A DNA stretch of 64,000 nucleotides from Candidatus Blautia faecipullorum (GTDB lineage: Bacteria; Bacillota; Clostridia; Lachnospirales; Lachnospiraceae). Positions 25,037 to 33,994 of the stretch are shown here, one piece after another. Both the position numbers and the translations under genes were made by a program. Below the pieces are notes generated by a model. That model saw only the letters and a program-made list of their open reading frames with translations, made no database searches and had not been told where the DNA came from. Positions within the stretch are counted from its first letter, which is position 1, and every line of letters begins with the position of its first letter. Location of the stretch: contig DXEG01000001.1 of the NCBI GenBank assembly GCA_019115125.1, positions 23,420-87,419 on the forward strand, in the 5' to 3' direction.

Positions 25037-25769
25037 GGACAACGTTCTGATAGAAGTACAGGGACTTCAGAAGGCTTTTGGAAGCAATCAGGTTCTTGAC
25101 GGGATTACCACAGATATCTGCCAGGGCGAGGTTGTGGTCGTCATCGGTCCTTCCGGCTCCGGAAAATCAACATTCCTTCGTTCTCTGAACCTTCTGGAGG
25201 TTCCCACGGGAGGAAGGATATTGTTCGAGGGGACGGATATCACGGATCCAAAGGTGGATATCAACCGCCACCGCCAGAAGATCGGCATGGTTTTCCAGCA
25301 GTTTAATCTTTTTCCCCATAAGACGGTGAAGGAGAATATTATGCTCGCGCCGGTGACACTGAAGCTTATGACTAAGGAAGAAGCCTCCAGACGCGCGGAT
25401 GAGCTGCTGGAGAGAGTCGGACTGCCGGAGAAGGCGGATACCTATCCGGATATGCTTTCCGGCGGACAGAAGCAGCGTATTGCCATTGCGAGAGCCCTGG
25501 CGATGAATCCCGACGTGATGCTCTTCGACGAGCCTACCTCGGCTCTTGACCCGGAAATGGTGGGGGAAGTCCTGGAGCTGATGAAGGAGCTTGCGCAGTC
25601 AGGAATGACGATGGTTGTGGTAACTCATGAGATGGGATTTGCCCGAGAGGTGGGAACAAGAGTCCTCTTTATTGACGACGGAAAGATCCAGGAGGAGAAT
25701 ACTCCCGAGGAATTCTTTACCAATCCAAAGAACCAGCGTCTGAAAGATTTTCTTTCCAAGGTGTTATAA
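25023..25769 (+). CDS. Polar amino-acid ABC transporter ATP-binding protein (GlnQ type)
   Basis: 248 aa. Walker [10 protein letters not shown] (~41), Q-loop FQQFNLFPH, signature LSGGQKQR (~145), Walker [15 protein letters not shown] and H-loop THEM are all intact. [16 protein letters not shown] is typical of the glutamine/arginine/histidine importers. Start overlaps the permease 3' end, so they are translationally coupled. Last gene of the three-gene unit. Confidence 0.96.
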   Translation: MSVNKDNVLIEVQGLQKAFGSNQVLDGITTDICQGEVVVVIGPSGSGKSTFLRSLNLLEVPTGGRILFEGTDITDPKVDINRHRQKIGMVFQQFNLFPHKTVKENIMLAPVTLKLMTKEEASRRADELLERVGLPEKADTYPDMLSGGQKQRIAIARALAMNPDVMLFDEPTSALDPEMVGEVLELMKELAQSGMTMVVVTHEMGFAREVGTRVLFIDDGKIQEENTPEEFFTNPKNQRLKDFLSKVL

Positions 25770-25776
25770 TATGATT

Positions 25777-25952
25777 CAAGCGTCAAAAGTCATTCCACAC
25801 GTTGTGCTTGCACATAAGTGGGGACATGACTTTATGACGCACCCCGACATGAGGAAGTAGTGGGGCGGGGACCCCGCGGATTCCGAATGGCGGGTAGGAT
25901 TGTGGGAGCACGAAGTGCGGAACAATCCGTGAATTAGCTTTTGACACCCTAA
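25777..25952. repeat. Palindrome-ended intergenic element
   Basis: GTCAAAAG near 25783 pairs both with CTTTTGAC near 25942 and, extended, with ATGACTTTATGAC at 25828-25840. Inside are GC-rich GGGGACCCCG-like and GTGCTTGCAC hairpins. No gene. It resembles other intergenic palindromic repeats here but I saw no second copy. Confidence 0.4.
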
Positions 25953-25966
25953 TCATAATATGATAA

Positions 25967-26002
25967 GAAAAGAGCCCCGGAGCGGTTTGCCTCCGGGGCT
26001 CT
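25967..26002 (-). terminator. Terminator of the CBS-domain gene
   Basis: AGAGCCCCGGAG / CTCCGGGGCTCT stem (25971-26002); on the minus strand TTTTCTTATC follows. Confidence 0.85.
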
Positions 26003-26071
26003 TGATGTCTCTGGCTCTGTATGAGCGGCTGCGCGGGAAAAGTGCTGAGGTTCTCCCTGCGGCTGTATGTG

Positions 26072-26527
26072 TTACTGCTTCTCTGTCTGAAGGCGTCCTT
26101 CCAGCTCAAGCTTTTCCGCGTTGATGGCCTTCAGTTCCTTGTAGCAGTATTTGATGATCTCTTTGCGGGTGATGATGCCGATGAAAAAGCCCTGGTCATC
26201 TATGACCGGAACGTAATTCTGATTGATGGCCCGGTCCAGGAGGTCTTCCATGTCAGCGTCCGCGTGAACGGGCTTATAGGTGGCTCTCCGGGGGATAGCC
26301 ATAATGGAAATGTCCTCCATGTCCTTCACATCTATGATATTCATCCGTTTCAGCCCCCAGAGGAGATCGCCCTCGGAAATCGTGCCTGTGTAGCGGCCGT
26401 CCACGCTGAGGAGGGGAATACAGGAGAACTTCCGGTGTTCCATTTTCTCAATGGTCTGGCGCAGAGTGTCGTCTTCAAATATATAAGCTACTTCACTTTT
26501 GGGTGTCAAAAAAAACAAAATATTCAC
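26072..26527 (-). CDS. CBS-domain pair protein
   Basis: 151 aa. Two CBS motifs (~14-60: TLRQTIEKMEHRKFSCIPLL and GTISEGDLL; ~84-135: DMEDLLDRAINQNYVPVIDD and GIITRKEII) form one Bateman module likely to bind an adenine nucleotide. No enzyme or channel domain is attached. The start is GTG with AGAGGT about 8 bases upstream. Alone on its strand with its own terminator. What it controls is unknown. Confidence 0.88.
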   Translation of the reverse strand: MNILFFLTPKSEVAYIFEDDTLRQTIEKMEHRKFSCIPLLSVDGRYTGTISEGDLLWGLKRMNIIDVKDMEDISIMAIPRRATYKPVHADADMEDLLDRAINQNYVPVIDDQGFFIGIITRKEIIKYCYKELKAINAEKLELEGRLQTEKQ

Positions 26528-26708
26528 GTTATGTACCTCTGTCTTTCATTTCAATATGGGAAACCGGAAGAAAAATTCCGGTCCCCATCTCTGAACATAT
26601 GTCTCAGATTCTATTGATATGATAGTATGAAGCCCCTCTGCTGTCAATAAGATCAAATATTAAATTTTTGTGAAAAATCACCTATAAAAAGCGCGAAACA
26701 TTCCTGTT

Positions 26709-27716
26709 TTACAGCAGTTTTACTCCTTTTTCTTCCGCCTGACGCAGCACCTCCTCAGGCCACAGGGAAGCGTGTACCTCACCGATATGAGCCTTGCGCA
26801 GGAAGAACATACAGATGCGGGATTGACCGATACCGCCTCCTATAGTGTAGGGAAGCTCCCGGTTCAGGACAGCCTTCTGGAACGGAAGCTCCCGGCGTTC
26901 GTCGCAGCCTGCTTCCCGAAGCTGGATATCCAGAGCGTCCTCATCCACGCGGATGCCCATGGAGGAAAGCTCCAGAGCAATGTCGAGAACGGGATAATAA
27001 ACAAGGATATCGCCGTTCAGCTCCCAGTCGTCGTAGTCCGGCGCGCGTCCGTCGTGGCGCTCCCCGTTGCTCAGGGTTTTGCCTACCTGCATAAGGAAGA
27101 CAGCGCCCTTTTCTTTTACGATCTTGTATTCTCTCTCCTTGGGAGTGCAGTCCGGATACATATCAACCAGTTCCTGAGTGGAAACAAAAGCGATCTCTCT
27201 TGGAAGAATTTCTTCTATATAATCGTACTGAACGGCCATATATTTTTCGGTCTTGCGAAGAACGCTGTAAATGGTCCGCACGGTGCTGACCAGAGTAGAC
27301 ATGTTCCGTTCTTCCTTGGAGATGATCTTTTCCCAGTCCCACTGATCCACATAAACAGAATGGATATTGTCGGTATCTTCGTCTCTGCGGATGGCGATCA
27401 TGTCGGTATACAGACCTTCGCCCTGGGCAAAGCCGTATTTTTCCAGCGCGTAGCGTTTCCACTTGGCAAGGGAGTGTACGATCTCCGCGTTTTCATTCAG
27501 TCCTTTGATATCGAAGCTGACCGGACGTTCCACGCCGTTCAGATTATCGTTGAGCCCTGAAGAAGGGGATACGAAGATGGGAGCGGACACACGCAGAAGA
27601 TTCAGCTTCTGCGCCAGGGTCTGCTGAAAAAAGTCCTTGACTGTTTTGATGGCTACCTGGGTATCATGAAGGTTCAGGTCAGAACGATATCCGGCAGGAA
27701 TTTTAAACTGTTCCAT
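26709..27716 (-). CDS. asnA: Aspartate-ammonia ligase (asparagine synthetase A)
   Basis: 335 aa, the normal length for AsnA. Makes asparagine from aspartate, ammonia and ATP; fold related to class II aminoacyl-tRNA synthetases. Typical segments are seen: VSAPIFVSPSSGLNDNLNGV near 44, DQWDWEKII near 123 and TIGGGIGQSRICMFFL near 297. GAGGAGGA precedes the ATG. Single gene; no T-box is visible in its 200-base leader. Confidence 0.97.
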   Translation of the reverse strand: MEQFKIPAGYRSDLNLHDTQVAIKTVKDFFQQTLAQKLNLLRVSAPIFVSPSSGLNDNLNGVERPVSFDIKGLNENAEIVHSLAKWKRYALEKYGFAQGEGLYTDMIAIRRDEDTDNIHSVYVDQWDWEKIISKEERNMSTLVSTVRTIYSVLRKTEKYMAVQYDYIEEILPREIAFVSTQELVDMYPDCTPKEREYKIVKEKGAVFLMQVGKTLSNGERHDGRAPDYDDWELNGDILVYYPVLDIALELSSMGIRVDEDALDIQLREAGCDERRELPFQKAVLNRELPYTIGGGIGQSRICMFFLRKAHIGEVHASLWPEEVLRQAEEKGVKLL

Positions 27717-27925
27717 AATAAGTCCTCCTCGTCATTAATAACGCTATTATAGCAGGAAAAAACAGCCATTGCAATTTTTAACTTGTGCGGACAGGGATAA
27801 TTTAATACAATGGTAATAGAAGAATGAGGCAGAAACCGCCGCGATTTTGGAAACTGCGGATGTAATGAAAGCAGTATCGCCGGAAGGCGGCGGCAGTACT
27901 GGGAGGAAAGGATGGAGGTATGGCT

Positions 27926-28771
27926 ATGATCGGAGAAAAATGTCCGCTGTGCGACGGCGCAGTTTCACAAGGAAGATGTACCGTCTGCGGAATGCCCTAT
28001 AAAAAAGACGAAATTCTGTATCACCTGAATGAGAACAGCAGGGATCACTACAAACATGCCACTGAGAAGGCCCGGGCGCTTATGAGAGGAAAGGCCCCGG
28101 CGCCAGAGGGCAAGGCGGTGGGAAAGAACGCCACCAGAGAGGATATCCGCGCTTATCAGGAAAAGCTGCGCCAGGAGGCTGTGAAGCGTATGACGACTAC
28201 CAAAGCTCCTGTATTTTCGGGGAAGAGCTCCGAAAAGAAGAAAAACCGGAAACAGGCGGAAGCCGCCCGTGGAGCCGAAAAGAAAAAAGGAAAAGCGAAT
28301 TTTATTTTCTGGATCGTTCTGCTTCTGATCATTGTCCTGCCGTCTGCAGTCAGCTTTGTAAGGACGGAGTACGATCAGTACATGTACGAAAAGGAACTGG
28401 AGCGTTATATGGAAGAGCAGGATGACGGTACATACATAGAATCTGGAATTACAGATTTTGACGATCCTTATTTTTACGAACAGACGGATGAGGACGGGCT
28501 GGGATATATCCTGATGGCCGGACATGGAGACGGAGAGGTGGGAACGGAGATTCAGCCCGGTTTATATACTCTTGTGGGCCTGGACGAGGAGGCTCCTGTC
28601 ACTCTGGTTATAGAAAATTCATCTGAAGTAAGAGAGTTCAGGGTTTCTCTCAGCACAGTGATCCCGGACGTAGATCTGGAGGAGGGAGATGTCCTGAAAG
28701 TGGAGGATTTTTCGGAGGATTATGACGGAGTATACCTTTATCTCCAGGACGACTCCTCAAAAGAAGCATAA
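27926..28771 (+). CDS. Zinc-ribbon membrane protein with extracellular domain
   Basis: 281 aa, unknown function. An N-terminal treble-cysteine ribbon (CPLCDG...CTVCG, ~5-22), a basic Lys-rich region (~55-122), one membrane helix (~125-143, FIFWIVLLLIIVLPSAVSFV), then an acidic outer domain. Likely topology is ribbon in, C-terminus out. GGAGG 7 bases before the ATG at 27926 favours this start over the ATG two codons earlier. It stands 140 bases before nrdD in the same direction. Such ribbon-TM proteins are common in Clostridia without known roles. Confidence 0.7.
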   Translation: MIGEKCPLCDGAVSQGRCTVCGMPYKKDEILYHLNENSRDHYKHATEKARALMRGKAPAPEGKAVGKNATREDIRAYQEKLRQEAVKRMTTTKAPVFSGKSSEKKKNRKQAEAARGAEKKKGKANFIFWIVLLLIIVLPSAVSFVRTEYDQYMYEKELERYMEEQDDGTYIESGITDFDDPYFYEQTDEDGLGYILMAGHGDGEVGTEIQPGLYTLVGLDEEAPVTLVIENSSEVREFRVSLSTVIPDVDLEEGDVLKVEDFSEDYDGVYLYLQDDSSKEA

Positions 28772-28909
28772 AAAAGTAGAATTTGCTCTTTTCTTTTACA
28801 GGATATTGTGCTATACTCTCTCTTGCAACACCAGATATGGGAAGTGGAATTGACGAAGAGAGTGGTGTCTGCAGGGACTTCTTCGTACTGTGTAACAGGA
28901 GAAATTGGT

Positions 28910-31045
28910 ATGATCTATGTAATTAAGAAAGACGGAACAAAAGAAGAATTCAATCCGCAGAAAATCGTAGCTGCGGTAAACAAATCCGCGGCGCGGATCC
29001 TTTATACGTTTTCTCAGGAGGAAAAGGACTTTATCTGCCGTTTCGCTGAGGAACACGCGGCGTCCCTGGGAAAAGAAGAAATTCAGATCCAGGAAATGCA
29101 CAATATCGTGGAGGGCGCTCTGGAGAGAGTGAACCCTGCTGTGGCGAAGAGCTACCGTGATTACCGGAATTATAAGCTGGACTTTATCCACATGATGGAT
29201 GACGTATACACGAAGAGCCAGGCGATCCGTTATATCGGAGACAAGAGCAACGCCAATACGGACAGCGCTCTTGTGGCTACCAAGAGAAGCCTGATCTTCA
29301 ATGAGCTGAACAAAGAGCTTTACCGGAAGTTCTTTATGACCCGCAACGAGCTTCAGGCCTGCAAGGACGGATATATCTATATCCATGACCAGTCCGCCCG
29401 TCTTGATACCATGAACTGCTGCCTTTTTGATGTGGCGTCTGTTCTGAAGGGCGGCTTTGAGATGGGAAACGTCTGGTATAACGAGCCCAAGACTCTGGAT
29501 ACCGCCTTCGACGTTATGGGAGATATCGTGCTGAGTACGGCGGCCCAGCAGTACGGCGGCTTCACCGTGCCGGAGGTGGACAAGATCCTGGGGCCGTACG
29601 CGGAGAAAAGCTATAATAAATATGTACAGGAATTTTTGAAATATGCGGATAAAAGCTGGCCGGGCAGAGAAGAAAAGGCTATTGAGTACGCCCTTGACAA
29701 GGTTCGCAGGGATTTCGACCAGGGCTGGCAGGGAATTGAGTACAAGCTGAATACTGTGGGCTCTTCCAGAGGAGATTATCCCTTTGTCACAGTGACGCTT
29801 GGTCTGGGAACCGGGCAGTTTGAGAAGATGTGCAACATTTCCCTTCTTGAGGTGCACCAGGGAGGACAGGGAAAAGCGGGGCACAAAAAGCCGGTGCTGT
29901 TTCCGAAGATCGTATTCCTGTATGACGAAAATCTCCACGGCCCGGGCAAATGCTGTGAGGACGTGTTTGAGGCGGGCGTTGACTGCTCCGCCAAGACTAT
30001 GTATCCCGACTGGCTTTCTCTTACCGGCAAGGGTTACATTGCCAGCATGTACAAGCAGTACGGCAAGGTGATCAGCCCCATGGGCTGCCGTGCTTTTTTG
30101 AGTCCATGGTACGAGCGCGGCGGTATGTATCCGGCGGATGAGAAGGACGTTCCCGTGTTTGTGGGAAGATTTAACGTGGGCGCGGTAAGCCTTCATCTTC
30201 CTATGATCCTTGCGAAGGCGAGAGCTGAGAGCAGAGATTTCTACGAAGTGCTGGATTTTTACCTGGAAATGATCCGGAATCTCCACATCCGCACCTATGA
30301 ATATCTGGGTCAGATGAGAGCCTCCACCAATCCTCTGGCATACTGCGAGGGCGGTTTCTACGGAGGGCATCTGGATCCTCACGAAAAGATCGGCAAGATC
30401 CTGAAGCCCATGACTGCGTCCTTTGGAATCACGGCTCTTAACGAGCTTCAGGAGCTGTACAACGGCAAATCCATCCGGGAGGACGGCAGGTTCGCCCTGG
30501 AGGTACTGAAATATATCAATGACAAGGTAAATGAGTTCAAGCAGGAGGACGGCAATCTGTACGCGATTTACGGAACTCCCGCGGAGAGTCTCTGCGGGCT
30601 CCAGGTGGAACAGTTCCGTAAGATGTACGGCATTGTGGAGGGCGTTTCCGACAGGCCCTATGTGAGCAACAGCTTCCACTGCCATGTGACAGAGGATGTA
30701 ACTCCTATTGAGAAACAGGATTTGGAGGGACGTTTCTGGGAGCTGTGCAACGGCGGAAAGATCCAGTATGTGCGCTATCCCATCGGCTATAATAAAGAAG
30801 CGATCCGCACTCTGATCCGAAGAGCTATGGATCTGGGTTATTATGAGGGAGTCAATCTTTCTCTGGCCTACTGCGACGACTGCGGCCATGAGGAACTGGA
30901 AATGGACGTATGCCCGGTCTGCGGATCCAAAAATCTTACCAAAATTGACCGTATGAACGGCTATCTTTCCTATAGCCGGGTGCATGGAGACACTCGTCTG
31001 AATGAGGCGAAGATGGCGGAGATCGCGGAGCGGAAATCCATGTAG
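28910..31045 (+). CDS. nrdD: Anaerobic (class III) ribonucleoside-triphosphate reductase
   Basis: 711 aa. N-terminal ATP-cone (~3-90: VIKKDGTKEEFNPQKIVAAV), then the ten-stranded barrel of glycyl-radical reductases, a C-terminal zinc site (CDDC...CPVC, ~663-680) and glycyl-radical Gly684 in DRMNGYLS. Makes dNTPs without oxygen. An open frame extends 34 codons upstream, but the ATG at 28910 with AGGAG before it begins the ATP-cone correctly. The activase gene nrdG is not next to it; a repeat cluster follows instead. Confidence 0.96.
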   Translation: MIYVIKKDGTKEEFNPQKIVAAVNKSAARILYTFSQEEKDFICRFAEEHAASLGKEEIQIQEMHNIVEGALERVNPAVAKSYRDYRNYKLDFIHMMDDVYTKSQAIRYIGDKSNANTDSALVATKRSLIFNELNKELYRKFFMTRNELQACKDGYIYIHDQSARLDTMNCCLFDVASVLKGGFEMGNVWYNEPKTLDTAFDVMGDIVLSTAAQQYGGFTVPEVDKILGPYAEKSYNKYVQEFLKYADKSWPGREEKAIEYALDKVRRDFDQGWQGIEYKLNTVGSSRGDYPFVTVTLGLGTGQFEKMCNISLLEVHQGGQGKAGHKKPVLFPKIVFLYDENLHGPGKCCEDVFEAGVDCSAKTMYPDWLSLTGKGYIASMYKQYGKVISPMGCRAFLSPWYERGGMYPADEKDVPVFVGRFNVGAVSLHLPMILAKARAESRDFYEVLDFYLEMIRNLHIRTYEYLGQMRASTNPLAYCEGGFYGGHLDPHEKIGKILKPMTASFGITALNELQELYNGKSIREDGRFALEVLKYINDKVNEFKQEDGNLYAIYGTPAESLCGLQVEQFRKMYGIVEGVSDRPYVSNSFHCHVTEDVTPIEKQDLEGRFWELCNGGKIQYVRYPIGYNKEAIRTLIRRAMDLGYYEGVNLSLAYCDDCGHEELEMDVCPVCGSKNLTKIDRMNGYLSYSRVHGDTRLNEAKMAEIAERKSM

Positions 31046-31120
31046 ACAGATATTGAGTTTTGACGAGAGAGCTTCGGCTTCCATTAGTATGACAGATATT
31101 GACGGGAGCAGGAGCCTTTT

Positions 31121-31183
31121 TATATTATAGGAAAGTACTCCAAATTGTTCTAAACTGTAATATACATACTTTCCTATAATATA
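31121..31183. repeat. MITE-like palindrome, copy 2
   Basis: Same 15-bp terminal inverted repeats as 22988-23050; the 33-base centre differs at only two positions. Confidence 0.88.
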
Positions 31184-31204
31184 AACGCTCCGCTGTGGAT
31201 GCGA

Positions 31205-31275
31205 CCAGATGCATGTAGAATTATGACTGCCTGCGGCAGTCTGCATCTGGCGCGCAAAGTGTGCTTGCACACTTT
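31205..31275. repeat. Hairpin repeat B, copy 2
   Basis: CCAGATGCA (31205) / TGCATCTGG (31242) with inner GACTGCC/GGCAGTC stem, then AAAGTGTG-CTTG-CACACTTT (31256-31275). Nearly identical to copy 1 and joined to the palindrome in the same order. Confidence 0.88.
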
Positions 31276-31288
31276 GTTCTATTATGCG

Positions 31289-31336
31289 AAAAAAACAGAC
31301 AGCGGACTTCGCCGAGTTCCGCTGTCTGTTTTTTTG
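31289..31336. terminator. Bidirectional terminator between nrdD and arcC
   Basis: 18-bp stem (core ACAGACAGCGGA / TCCGCTGTCTGT) flanked by runs of seven A and seven T, so it works in both directions. Confidence 0.93.
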
Positions 31337-31357
31337 CGCTCTTTAAAAGAGGATGTT

Positions 31358-32290
31358 TTATTTGATGATTGTGCCCGTCTTTTCCCTGTAGCCGTCTTTG
31401 GCGTGGGCGATATCGGTGATAACTGTCTTTCTGCCGGTTCCCTTTTCAATAAAGGAAAGACCTGCTTCGATCTTCGGGAGCATGGAGCCTTTGGCGAACT
31501 GATTCTCGGAGATGTAGCGGCGGGCGTCCTCCGCGGAAATGACTCCAAGATATTTTTCGTGGTCAGTGCCTCTGTCCAGACTTACCTTCTCTACACTGGT
31601 AAGGATCAGCAGCGTGTCCGCGTTTAATTCCTCCGCCAGAAGTCCGCTGGCAAAATCCTTCTCGATAATGGCGCTGGCGCCGTGGAGATCGATGCCCTGC
31701 TCCATTACAGGAATTCCGCCGCCGCCGGCCGCGATGACGATCTGCCCGGCCTCTGTAAGGGTACGGACGGTCTCAAGCTCCACGATCTTCTGGGGCTTCG
31801 GTGAAGCTACGATTCTGCGGTATTCTCCGGGAGCGACTTCTGTGACGAAATTCCCCTTGTCTTCCTCCGCCTCTGCCTCCTCCGCGCTCAAAACCCGGCC
31901 GATGATCTTCTCAGGCTCAGCGAAAGCATCGTCATAGGGATCGATGACAACCTGGGTCAGCACAGTGGCGACAGGCTTATATATGCCCCGTGAGATCAGC
32001 TCCGCGCGGATGGCGTTCTGCAGGTCATAGCCGATATATCCCTGGCTCATGGCGGAACATACGGACATCGGCGCAAAGGTATAGCCAGGATGTGCCTTTC
32101 CGAATTCGTTCATAGCGGTATGGATCATACCTACCTGGGGGCCGTTGCTGTGGGAGATCACCACTCTGGCGCCCTCTTCTGCAAGATCAGCGATCGCTCT
32201 GGCAGCCTGCCGGGTAGCAAGCTTCTGTTCCGGCAGAGTCGTACCCAGAGCTCTGTGTCCAAGTGCAACTACTACAGTTTTTTCACTCAT
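31358..32290 (-). CDS. arcC: Carbamate kinase
   Basis: 310 aa amino-acid-kinase fold. Reversible carbamoyl phosphate + ADP to ATP, NH3 and CO2. The substrate loop SHSNGPQVG (~46), AAGGGGIPV (~190) and KDFASGLLAEELNADTLLIL (~215) are carried. Odd: the N-terminal motif is VVALGHRALG where most carbamate kinases read ALGGNAL. No arginine deiminase, ornithine carbamoyltransferase or related genes flank it, so the carbamoyl phosphate source is not shown here. GAGGAT precedes the ATG. Confidence 0.9.
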   Translation of the reverse strand: MSEKTVVVALGHRALGTTLPEQKLATRQAARAIADLAEEGARVVISHSNGPQVGMIHTAMNEFGKAHPGYTFAPMSVCSAMSQGYIGYDLQNAIRAELISRGIYKPVATVLTQVVIDPYDDAFAEPEKIIGRVLSAEEAEAEEDKGNFVTEVAPGEYRRIVASPKPQKIVELETVRTLTEAGQIVIAAGGGGIPVMEQGIDLHGASAIIEKDFASGLLAEELNADTLLILTSVEKVSLDRGTDHEKYLGVISAEDARRYISENQFAKGSMLPKIEAGLSFIEKGTGRKTVITDIAHAKDGYREKTGTIIK

Positions 32291-32415
32291 AGAGAATCCT
32301 CATTTCTTTTTCAGTTTGAATATATTTATTATAAAAGAACAGGTACGGAAATGCAAGAGAGGAATCACCGAAATGGATTACGGACAGTATCAGTTCGATC
32401 ACTGTATGGCTGGTA

Positions 32416-33243
32416 CTATGGACGTTCCACTGGGATCTGGATTTCAGTGACGAACTTGGAGATATCGTCGGTGAGACCATAATCGATCATGGTGATTTCC
32501 CGGGAAAAGCCGCTGACCCTGAAGTGATGAGTCTCGATATACGACAGAAGCTGTTCATAATAATGGACGGCTTTTTCGTGACCGCCCTGAAAACGGAGAA
32601 CCGCGCAGTCGCTTTCCGGGAGAAGCATGGTATCGCCCCGGAACTGATCCTCCTCCTCCAGAAGTATAAAAACAAGATCATAGGGATGGAAGCGGCGCTG
32701 CGTAAGATGCTCCGCGGAGATGCCTACGCCCACCTTTCCGAGGAAGGTGACGGCGGTTTTTTCTGACTGCTCTAACTGGCGGATGGAGTATTCCAGATCC
32801 AGGTAGCTTTTGGGAGAGACCTTCTGGCGGACGGATGTGATCTGCCGCTGGGAAAAGTGAACCACAGAAATCTCCTCCAGCCGGGAAGAGAGCGCGTCTC
32901 CGATCTGGGAAAGACGGTTGTCGATTTTTTTCTCAATGAGAAGAAGCTCCTGGCGGCGGCGTGCCACCTCCTCTTTCTGAGTCAGAAGAAGCTCGCGGAT
33001 AGTGTCCAGATTCCGGTTCTGCAGAAAAGTGGAAATCTGTTCCAGAGGCATATCCAGAGCGCGGAGATACCGTATGGTGTTGAGACATTCGAACTGTCTG
33101 GCGCTGTAATAGCGGTAGCCTGTATCGGGATCAGTGTATTCCGGCTTTAAAAGTCCGATTTTGTCATAATGGCGGAGGATGCTGACGCTGATATGGAACA
33201 GCCGGGAAACCTCGCCGATCTGGAACCATTCATTGTTTTTCAT
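32416..33243 (-). CDS. MerR-family regulator with GyrI-like effector domain
   Basis: 275 aa. N-terminal winged helix (IGEVSRLFHISVSILRHYDK IGLLKPEY at ~8-35), a linking coiled coil (~78-120) and a C-terminal domain similar to BmrR/GyrI multidrug-binding domains (~125-275). Likely activates an export or detoxification gene on binding a hydrophobic ligand. It follows the HicB-like gene by 12 bases on the same strand. The MATE exporter ~900 bases away, divergent, is a plausible but unproven target. Confidence 0.88.
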   Translation of the reverse strand: MKNNEWFQIGEVSRLFHISVSILRHYDKIGLLKPEYTDPDTGYRYYSARQFECLNTIRYLRALDMPLEQISTFLQNRNLDTIRELLLTQKEEVARRRQELLLIEKKIDNRLSQIGDALSSRLEEISVVHFSQRQITSVRQKVSPKSYLDLEYSIRQLEQSEKTAVTFLGKVGVGISAEHLTQRRFHPYDLVFILLEEEDQFRGDTMLLPESDCAVLRFQGGHEKAVHYYEQLLSYIETHHFRVSGFSREITMIDYGLTDDISKFVTEIQIPVERP

Positions 33244-33255
33244 GGCGATTGATCC

Positions 33256-33534
33256 TTATTCGTCCCAGCCCTCATAGAAGCGGATGTTTACAGAGATATT
33301 CCGTACAATGTCTCCCTCCTGAAGCTCCATATCCTCCTCGTCAGAAACACGGGGAAGCTCGCCGCCGTCCTCAGAAAGCTCAAGGGAGATCCAGTCACAG
33401 GCCGCTTCGTTGGCTTTCTCGATGGCGTCGTCCAGGGTGTCTCCTTCCGCGTAACAACATTCCAGATCCGGGAAAAAGCCCCTGTAAGTGCCAGATTCTG
33501 TTTTGCGGAAAACCGCAGGATAAATAAACTTCAT
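33256..33534 (-). CDS. HicB-like protein without HicA
   Basis: 92 aa. MKFIYPAVFRKTESGTYRGF FPDLE followed by AEGDTLDDAIEKANEA is the HicB antitoxin fold (degenerate RNase H). No HicA toxin gene lies on either side, and the C-terminus (IRFYEGWDE) lacks an obvious DNA-binding domain. AAAGGA lies before the ATG. It is 12 bases upstream of the merR gene and probably shares its transcript. Solitary HicB proteins are common; function unknown. Confidence 0.78.
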   Translation of the reverse strand: MKFIYPAVFRKTESGTYRGFFPDLECCYAEGDTLDDAIEKANEAACDWISLELSEDGGELPRVSDEEDMELQEGDIVRNISVNIRFYEGWDE

Positions 33535-33658
33535 AATTCAACGTCCTTTCCGGCAGCCGTATCCGGCGCCTGTTCGATAATTCTCAGCTAGAAAATATAA
33601 ACATATGATAACATAAGATGATCATGAAGGACAAGCCGTGATTCGCCTGAGTTTCCGC

Positions 33659-33800
33659 GTTACAGTTCACGCCATGCGTGAACTGTAACTGAATCCAGCC
33701 CATTTTAAGTCGCCTGCGGCGAGGGGCTGGATTCTTTGGTCATTTTTCGTACTGGCCCGTGCATTTTCAGCGAGCGAAAATGCCGGGAGTGAACTGTAAC
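33659..33800. repeat. Dispersed repeat A, copy 2, with nested palindromes
   Basis: TTACAGTTCACG-CCATG-CGTGAACTGTAA (33660-33688); GAATCCAGCCC (33691) / GGGCTGGATTC (33724); GCATTTTC (33761) / GAAAATGC (33776); and a third GTGAACTGTAAC at 33789-33800. The inner 18 bases match copy 1 inverted. Confidence 0.8.
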
Positions 33801-33994
33801 GTCTCCGTCCGTTCTGCTGAAATATAGGAAATTTTGCGGTTGATTTTTCCGCCTTTGTATTGTAATATAAAAAACACGGATTGACACTTCTTGCCGCCGG
33901 GTAAGGAGTTAAGCGTCAGACTTTCTGTCATTAGGCCTTTGAAGACAGAAAGAGCTGGCGTTATTTTTTGTATCATTTCGTGCAGCGATGCGCA

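Noticed and set aside
28811-31270. Very long open frame antisense to nrdD
   Set aside because: It mirrors the codon pattern of nrdD, has no recognisable protein motifs, and crosses the terminator and repeats.
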